5,978 nt of DNA from an uncultured Aquincola sp. (lineage in GTDB: Bacteria; Pseudomonadota; Gammaproteobacteria; Burkholderiales; Burkholderiaceae). The DNA lies in contig CAKZXL010000054.1 of the NCBI GenBank assembly GCA_937883885.1, positions 1 to 5,978 on the forward strand. Direction: 5' to 3'. Made by a program: the position numbers and the translations under genes. Each line of letters begins with the position of its first letter. Position 1 is the first letter of the stretch. Shown piece by piece: positions 1 through 5,978 of the stretch. The notes below the pieces were generated by a model. That model made no database searches and was not told the origin of the DNA. It saw only the letters and a list, made by a program, of their open reading frames with translations.

Positions 1-10
1 CGCCGTAAAA

Positions 11-40
11 ACGGCAGTAACTCGGTTTCATGGGTATAAT
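11..40 (+). promoter_or_regulatory. Probable sigma-70 promoter for rpoD
   Basis: A perfect TATAAT lies at 35-40. The best upstream partner is ACGGCA at 11-16 with an 18-bp spacer. It matches only three of six bases of TTGACA, so the -35 is weak. A TG pair lies at 31-32, one base too far upstream for a standard extended -10. Transcription would start near 47 and give a leader of about 250 nt before the rpoD start at 296. The gene upstream of the window is not visible. In many proteobacteria it is dnaG, in which case this would be an internal operon promoter. The -10 is seen directly; its use as a promoter is inference. Confidence 0.45.
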
Positions 41-55
41 CCGCGGTTCCTTCCA

Positions 56-98
56 GCGGCAAGCGTGAGAGTGCCGCGGTGAGCCCCGCCCTCACCGC
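56..98 (+). other. Paired GC-rich stem-loops in the rpoD leader
   Basis: Two inverted repeats sit side by side. GCGGCA at 56-61 can pair with TGCCGC at 72-77 around a 10-nt loop. GCGGTGAG at 76-83 pairs perfectly over 8 bp with CTCACCGC at 91-98 around a 7-nt loop of mostly C. The two stems share bases 76-77, so full formation of one slightly trims the other. No T-run follows the second stem, so it is not a standard intrinsic terminator. Possible roles are an RNA structure that affects rpoD mRNA stability or translation, or a protein-binding dyad. The pairing is seen; any function is inference. Confidence 0.4.
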
Positions 99-283
99 TA
101 TCAGCCGAGGGGCATCTGCAGGTCAACAGCCGTGCACCATGAGCCGACAACCCACACACCGGTGGCCCCGAGCCGCCGCGGGGGTGTCGCCCTGCGCACC
201 CTTTCCTGCCGTGCCGGATGCATGCATCGCCGCCCTTCCCGCACCCTTGCCTCACGCCCGCGCCTGAGAAGCCTTCACCTTTC

Positions 284-288
284 GAGGA
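284..288 (+). promoter_or_regulatory. rpoD ribosome binding site
   Basis: GAGGA at 284-288 is complementary to the 3' end of 16S rRNA and ends 7 nt before the ATG at 296. This decides the start codon. The in-frame ATG at 218 has no purine-rich site upstream and would add 26 residues of Pro/His-rich sequence unlike sigma factors. Confidence 0.85.
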
Positions 289-295
289 TTTCCGC

Positions 296-2467
<2,172 letters not shown>

Positions 2468-2488
2468 ACAACAGCAGGTTCGTGAAGC

Positions 2489-2515
2489 AAGCCCGGCCAT
2501 GCCGGGCTTTTTTTT
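2489..2515 (+). terminator. Intrinsic terminator of rpoD
   Basis: AAGCCCGGC at 2489-2497 pairs with GCCGGGCTT at 2501-2509 around a CAT loop, giving a perfect 9-bp GC-rich stem. The T-run covers 2508-2515 (eight T). It lies 21 nt after the rpoD stop codon. It separates rpoD from the downstream signalling genes as a transcription unit. Confidence 0.95.
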
Positions 2516-2539
2516 CGCGGGTGTTTCGGCCGGTAAACT
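2512..2539 (+). promoter_or_regulatory. Possible weak promoter for the cyclase-FHA gene
   Basis: TAAACT at 2534-2539 matches four of six bases of the -10 consensus. TTTTCG at 2512-2517, 16 bp upstream, is a poor -35 and overlaps the end of the rpoD terminator T-run. Transcription would begin about 33 nt before the ATG at 2579. A promoter is expected here because the terminator precedes the gene, but the sequence match alone is not strong. Confidence 0.3.
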
Positions 2540-2578
2540 CAGGCGGCCTGGCCATTCCTCATTTCTCGTTAGAGCCGC

Positions 2579-3541
2579 ATGACCGTGATTGCCGAACGCA
2601 CCGTCCTGTTTGCCGACCTGCGCGGCAGCACGGCGCTGTACGAGCAATTGGGCAATGCCGAGGCCAGTTCGGTCGTCACCCACACCGTCAACCTGCTGGT
2701 GCATGCCGTCACCGCCGGCGGCGGCCATGTGGTCAAGACCCTGGGCGACGGGCTGATGGCGGTCTTCGACTCCTCGGTGGACGGCCTGCAGGCCGCCGGC
2801 AGCATGCATGAGGCACTGGAGCAGCTGCAGTCGCGCGGCCGGGCGCATGGCGCCTCGCCGGGGCTGCGCTCGCTGCGCATCCAGGTGGCGCTCGCCCGCG
2901 GCGAGGTGGTGGAGATGGGCGGCGACTGCTTCGGCGATGCGGTCAACGTCGCGGCGCGGCTGATCGACCATGCCGGCGACAACGAAACCCTGATCACCGA
3001 TGCGGTGCTGCGTGGCCTGCCCCGCCCGCAGCAGCAGCGTTTTCGCAGCCTCGACTGGATGCACCTGCGCGGCCGCGCCGACCCGGTGCTGGTGCACCTG
3101 CTGGGCGACAGCCGCGCCGACGTGGACGCCACCACGCAGTTCGACCCCGTCTCGCCGCTGGCCGAGCCCGATGCCATCCGCCTGGTGTGGGGCGACGTGG
3201 AGCGGGTCTACGTGGCCGACCAGACGCCGGTGATCCTGGGCCGCAGCCCGCAGGCGAGCTTCTGCGTCGACGACTCGCGGGTGTCGCGCTCGCATGCGCG
3301 CATCCAGTGGCATGGCGGCGCCATCCAGCTCACCGACCTCAGCTACAACGGCACCTACGTGCGCTTTCGCGACGACACCAGCATCCTGGGCCTGCGGCGC
3401 AGCAGCTGCACGCTGTACGGCCAGGGCGGCATCGGACTGGGCGGCAGCCCGCTGGAAAGCAGCTCGCCGATCGTGCGCTTCGAGGTGCTGCGCTTCGGCG
3501 ACACACAGGCCGGTGGCCTGGACGACCACGCCGCCTCGTGA
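2579..3541 (+). CDS. Class III adenylate/guanylate cyclase with C-terminal FHA domain
   Basis: This 320-residue soluble protein should convert ATP, or possibly GTP, to the cyclic nucleotide. The cyclase domain spans about residues 5-165. It keeps metal ligands D13 (in FADLRGST) and D57 (in KTLGDG), purine-contacting K53 and D116, and transition-state residues N123 and R127 (in GDAVNVAAR). Only 8 residues separate G108 from D116, so the arm typical of longer class III domains is shortened, as I recall for class IIIc. After a linker comes an FHA domain (about 198-309) with GRS at 221-223, SRSH at 236-239 and DLSYNGT at 253-259, the signature of phosphothreonine binding. No signal peptide or membrane segment is seen. 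The ATG is preceded only by a weak AGAG at 2571-2574. The start is still likely, because the cyclase beta strand begins almost at once. A kinase gene follows after 13 nt, so the two are probably co-transcribed. The domains are clear; substrate and FHA ligand are inference. Confidence 0.94.
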   Translation: MTVIAERTVLFADLRGSTALYEQLGNAEASSVVTHTVNLLVHAVTAGGGHVVKTLGDGLMAVFDSSVDGLQAAGSMHEALEQLQSRGRAHGASPGLRSLRIQVALARGEVVEMGGDCFGDAVNVAARLIDHAGDNETLITDAVLRGLPRPQQQRFRSLDWMHLRGRADPVLVHLLGDSRADVDATTQFDPVSPLAEPDAIRLVWGDVERVYVADQTPVILGRSPQASFCVDDSRVSRSHARIQWHGGAIQLTDLSYNGTYVRFRDDTSILGLRRSSCTLYGQGGIGLGGSPLESSSPIVRFEVLRFGDTQAGGLDDHAAS

Positions 3542-3554
3542 AGCGGCTCGAAGT

Positions 3555-5978
3555 ATGAGCCTGCCCTTCCCCGCTGCCGCGGCCGCCGAGGCCGGCTCTC
3601 CCTTGTCCCTGGCCGACGGCCTGGAGCGGCTGGACGCCGGCCCCGATGCCGCCTTCGATGCGCTGGTGCGCCAGGCGGCGCGCAGTGCCGGCAGCCCCAT
3701 CGCGGCGCTGACGCTGTTCACCCGCCAACGCAGCTTCACCAAAGCCGCGGTGGGCCTGCTGCGCAGCGAGGCCGGCCACCTCCACGCCTTGTGCGGCCAG
3801 GTGCGCGCCCATGGCCATGCCCAGGTGCTGCGCAGCGTCGATGACGCGCTGCCGGCCACCGGCCCCGCCCGCACCACCGCCCACGCCCTCAGCGTGGTGG
3901 TGTATGCCGGCGTGCCGGTGCGGGTGCATGGCCACGTGGTGGGCACCTTGTGCGTGATGGGCCCGGCCGAACTGCCGGTGCACGACAGCCTGCTTCAGGG
4001 GCTGCACGATCTGGCCATCGCCTGCGGCGGCCTGGTCGAAGGTCGGCTGGTGGCGCAGGCCATCACGCTGCCGGCCCCGGCTGCGGCGGCGCAGGCAACG
4101 GCGCCGTCCGACGACGTGCTCCAGCGCGCCCACGAACTGCTCACGCAGACACTGGACGGCCTGGCCGGCAGCGTGATGATCAGCGCACCCGACGGCCGCA
4201 TCCTGCTGGCCAACCAGCGCTGGCACCGGCAGATCGGCGCGCTGCTGCCCAAGGGCTGCGACCACTGGCCCACCGCGGTGCGCCACCTGGCGGCGGCGGG
4301 CCACTACCAGCAGGCCATCGGCCGCGAAGAAGCCTTCGTCGCCTGGCGGCTGGCGCTGCCGGCCGCCGTGCCGCGCCCGCAGGAAACCCAGTGGCGCGGC
4401 GGCTGGGTGGTGCTCAACGACCGCAAGCTGCCCGACGGCACCGTGGTGCATCTGTCGATGGACATCACCGAGCGCCATCGACGCGCCGATGCGCTGGCCG
4501 AGGAGCAGGGCCGCGCACGCACCTCCGACGCGCGCCTGCGCGCGGTGCTGGCGGCGGTGCCCGACCTGTGGTTCGTCGTCACCGACGAGGGGCGCTACAA
4601 GCACTGCGGCACACCCGGCCATCCGTCGCTGGTCTCGCCCTGGTCGAGCGTGGAGGAACGCACCCTGGCCGAAGTGCTGCCCGCGCCGCTGGCGCAGGCG
4701 CTGCAGCAGGCGCTGCAACAGGCCCGTGCCACCGGCCAGACGCAAAGCCTGGAGTACGACCTGCCGCTGCGCGGCCGCACCCACTGGTTCGAGGCCCGCA
4801 TCTCGCCCATGCCCGAAGGCGAGCACCTGTACATGGTGCGCGACGTCACGGACCTGCGGGCGCTGTCCGACCGGCTGCGCCTGAACGAAGAACGCTGGAA
4901 GTTCGCGCTGGAAACCGCGGGCCACGGCGTGTGGGACTGGGACGCCGACACCGGCGTCACCTACTTCTCGCCCGCCTGCAGGCAGATGCTGGGCTGCGCC
5001 CCCGACGAGCCCTGCCTGCGCGAAGACTGGGCCGCCCGCGTGCACCCCGACGACCTGCCTGCGGTGCAGGCCGCGCTGGCCGCCTACCAGCGCGGCGCCG
5101 CGCCCGGCTACGAGGTGGACTACCGGATGCGGCACGTGGACGGCCATGTCGTCTGGGTGCGCGACCGCGGCCGCATCGTGGCGCGCCGGCCCGACGGCAG
5201 CGCCCTGCGCATGGTGGGCACGCAGACCGACATCACGCGCCAGCGGGCCGCCGACGCGGCGCTGCGCGACAAGCAGGCCGCCGAGCTGGCCAGCCGCAGC
5301 AAGAGCGAATTCCTCTCGCGCATGAGCCACGAGATGCGCACGCCGCTCAATGCCGTCATCGGCTTTGCGCAGCTGCTGCGGCTGCAGGGCGGCGTGCGGC
5401 TGGACTACGTGGACCATGTGCTGCAGGCCAGCCAGCACCTGCTGACGCTGATCAACGACGTGCTGGACCTGCAGCAGGTGGAAGAAGGCGGCCTCAACCT
5501 GCAGCCGCGTGAGCTGGACCCGGCGCCGCTGGTGGCCGCCTGCGCCACCATGCTGCGGCCGCTGGCCCAGGCGCGTGGCGTGCGCCAAGTGCTGCCGGCC
5601 GCAGCACCCGCCGGCACGCCGGCGCCCCGGCTGGTGGCCGATGAGCAGCGGCTGCGACAGGTGCTGCTGAACCTGGGCTCCAACGCCGTCAAGTACAACC
5701 GGCCGGGCGGCCAGGTGCTGTGGGAGATCGGCGCCGACGAAGGCGGCCCGGTGCACATCACCGTGCGCGACACCGGCTCGGGCATGACCGAAGACCAGCT
5801 GGCCCGCCTGTTCCAGCCCTTCGAGCGGCTGGGCCGCGAAGGCAACATCGAAGGCAGCGGCCTGGGGCTGCTGATCGCCAAGCGCCTGGTGTCCGACATG
5901 GGCGGCCAGGTGAGCCTGAGCAGCCAGCCCGGTTTAGGCACTTCGGTGCGGGTGAGCCTGCCGGCAGCCGCGCCTGCA
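3555..5978 (+). CDS. Soluble sensor histidine kinase, GAF-PAS-PAS-PAS-HisKA-HATPase (3' end outside window)
   Basis: The frame is open for 808 codons from ATG 3555 to the last base, with no stop. The start lies 13 nt after the cyclase-FHA stop, with only a weak GAAG upstream. A GAF-like domain spans about residues 12-155, with YAGVPV at 117 and GTLCV at 130. PAS-like segments follow at about 195-308 (ending in DIT, 303-305), 326-435 (ending in DVT, 430-432) and 446-565 (PAS_3-like, with HPDDL and ending in DIT, 559-561). HisKA has SHEMRTPLN with phosphoacceptor H592; E593 and T596 fit the ExxT phosphatase motif. HATPase boxes are N706/N710, DTGSGM at 739-744 and GSGLGL at 767-772. No membrane segment or signal peptide is seen, so it should sense a cytoplasmic cue and autophosphorylate. 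The sequence ends just past the usual HATPase end (PGLGTSVRVSLP), so a stop may lie close by, or a receiver domain may follow. A TTA Leu codon at 5934-5936, the only one I saw in this gene, is rare for such GC-rich DNA. Signal and partner response regulator are unknown. Confidence 0.93.
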   Translation, partial: MSLPFPAAAAAEAGSPLSLADGLERLDAGPDAAFDALVRQAARSAGSPIAALTLFTRQRSFTKAAVGLLRSEAGHLHALCGQVRAHGHAQVLRSVDDALPATGPARTTAHALSVVVYAGVPVRVHGHVVGTLCVMGPAELPVHDSLLQGLHDLAIACGGLVEGRLVAQAITLPAPAAAAQATAPSDDVLQRAHELLTQTLDGLAGSVMISAPDGRILLANQRWHRQIGALLPKGCDHWPTAVRHLAAAGHYQQAIGREEAFVAWRLALPAAVPRPQETQWRGGWVVLNDRKLPDGTVVHLSMDITERHRRADALAEEQGRARTSDARLRAVLAAVPDLWFVVTDEGRYKHCGTPGHPSLVSPWSSVEERTLAEVLPAPLAQALQQALQQARATGQTQSLEYDLPLRGRTHWFEARISPMPEGEHLYMVRDVTDLRALSDRLRLNEERWKFALETAGHGVWDWDADTGVTYFSPACRQMLGCAPDEPCLREDWAARVHPDDLPAVQAALAAYQRGAAPGYEVDYRMRHVDGHVVWVRDRGRIVARRPDGSALRMVGTQTDITRQRAADAALRDKQAAELASRSKSEFLSRMSHEMRTPLNAVIGFAQLLRLQGGVRLDYVDHVLQASQHLLTLINDVLDLQQVEEGGLNLQPRELDPAPLVAACATMLRPLAQARGVRQVLPAAAPAGTPAPRLVADEQRLRQVLLNLGSNAVKYNRPGGQVLWEIGADEGGPVHITVRDTGSGMTEDQLARLFQPFERLGREGNIEGSGLGLLIAKRLVSDMGGQVSLSSQPGLGTSVRVSLPAAAPA

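Larger units (their letters stand above)
41..295 (+). other. Untranslated leader / intergenic region before rpoD
   Basis: This stretch lies between the putative -10 box and the rpoD start and holds no convincing gene, tRNA or known riboswitch. It is GC-rich with several self-complementary segments. The clearest are described as a separate hairpin entry (56-98), and there is a CACCGGTG palindrome at 157-164. A small open frame (GTG at 79 or ATG at 139, ending at 267) has no Shine-Dalgarno and a low-complexity Pro/Ala/Arg composition, so I do not call it a gene. The region could be a structured 5' UTR or simple spacer. Confidence 0.5.

Noticed and set aside
2..15. Inverted repeat GCCGT-AAAA-ACGGC as a terminator of the upstream gene
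   Set aside because: The stem is only 5 bp and no T-run follows on the plus strand. The minus-strand side is cut off by the window edge, so it cannot be judged.
79..267. Small open frame before rpoD, possible leader peptide
   Set aside because: Neither the GTG at 79 nor the ATG at 139 has a ribosome binding site, the GTG is buried in a strong hairpin, and the composition is typical of random GC-rich sequence.
218..295. Upstream in-frame ATG at 218 as the rpoD start
   Set aside because: No Shine-Dalgarno precedes it, the added 26 residues do not look like a sigma factor, and the ATG at 296 has GAGGA at ideal spacing.

Overview
This window comes from a GC-rich bacterial chromosome. It holds three co-directional (+ strand) genes and their intergenic signals. 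The first is rpoD, the housekeeping sigma-70 factor. Its conserved core is nearly identical to the proteobacterial consensus, and it carries a long Lys/Ala-rich then acidic N-terminal extension of the sort seen in Burkholderiales. Together with the strong G/C third-position bias, this suggests a betaproteobacterium of the order Burkholderiales, perhaps near Rubrivivax, Leptothrix or Ideonella. The genus is inference from memory and was not tested by any search.

Layout: positions 1-295 hold no convincing gene. They contain a TATAAT box at 35-40 that probably belongs to rpoD, then a leader with two GC-rich hairpins, ending in a clear Shine-Dalgarno. rpoD occupies 296-2467 and is closed by a textbook intrinsic terminator at 2489-2515. 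A short gap with a possible weak promoter leads to a two-gene signalling cluster. The first gene (2579-3541) encodes a class III nucleotide cyclase fused to a C-terminal FHA domain. The second (3555 to the window edge) encodes a soluble sensor histidine kinase with the order GAF-PAS-PAS-PAS-HisKA-HATPase. It is still open at the last base.

How they may work together: rpoD is an independent transcription unit. The cyclase-FHA and kinase genes are 13 nt apart and very probably co-transcribed. The cyclase keeps all six residues expected for catalysis, so it should make cAMP or possibly cGMP. Its FHA domain keeps the phosphothreonine-binding signature, so the output may be tuned by docking to a phosphorylated protein. 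The kinase has every catalytic box and no membrane segment, so it should sense a cytoplasmic signal. A link between kinase activity and the cyclase is suggested only by gene adjacency. All long open frames on the minus strand, and the overlapping plus-strand frames, look like shadows caused by GC-biased codons.
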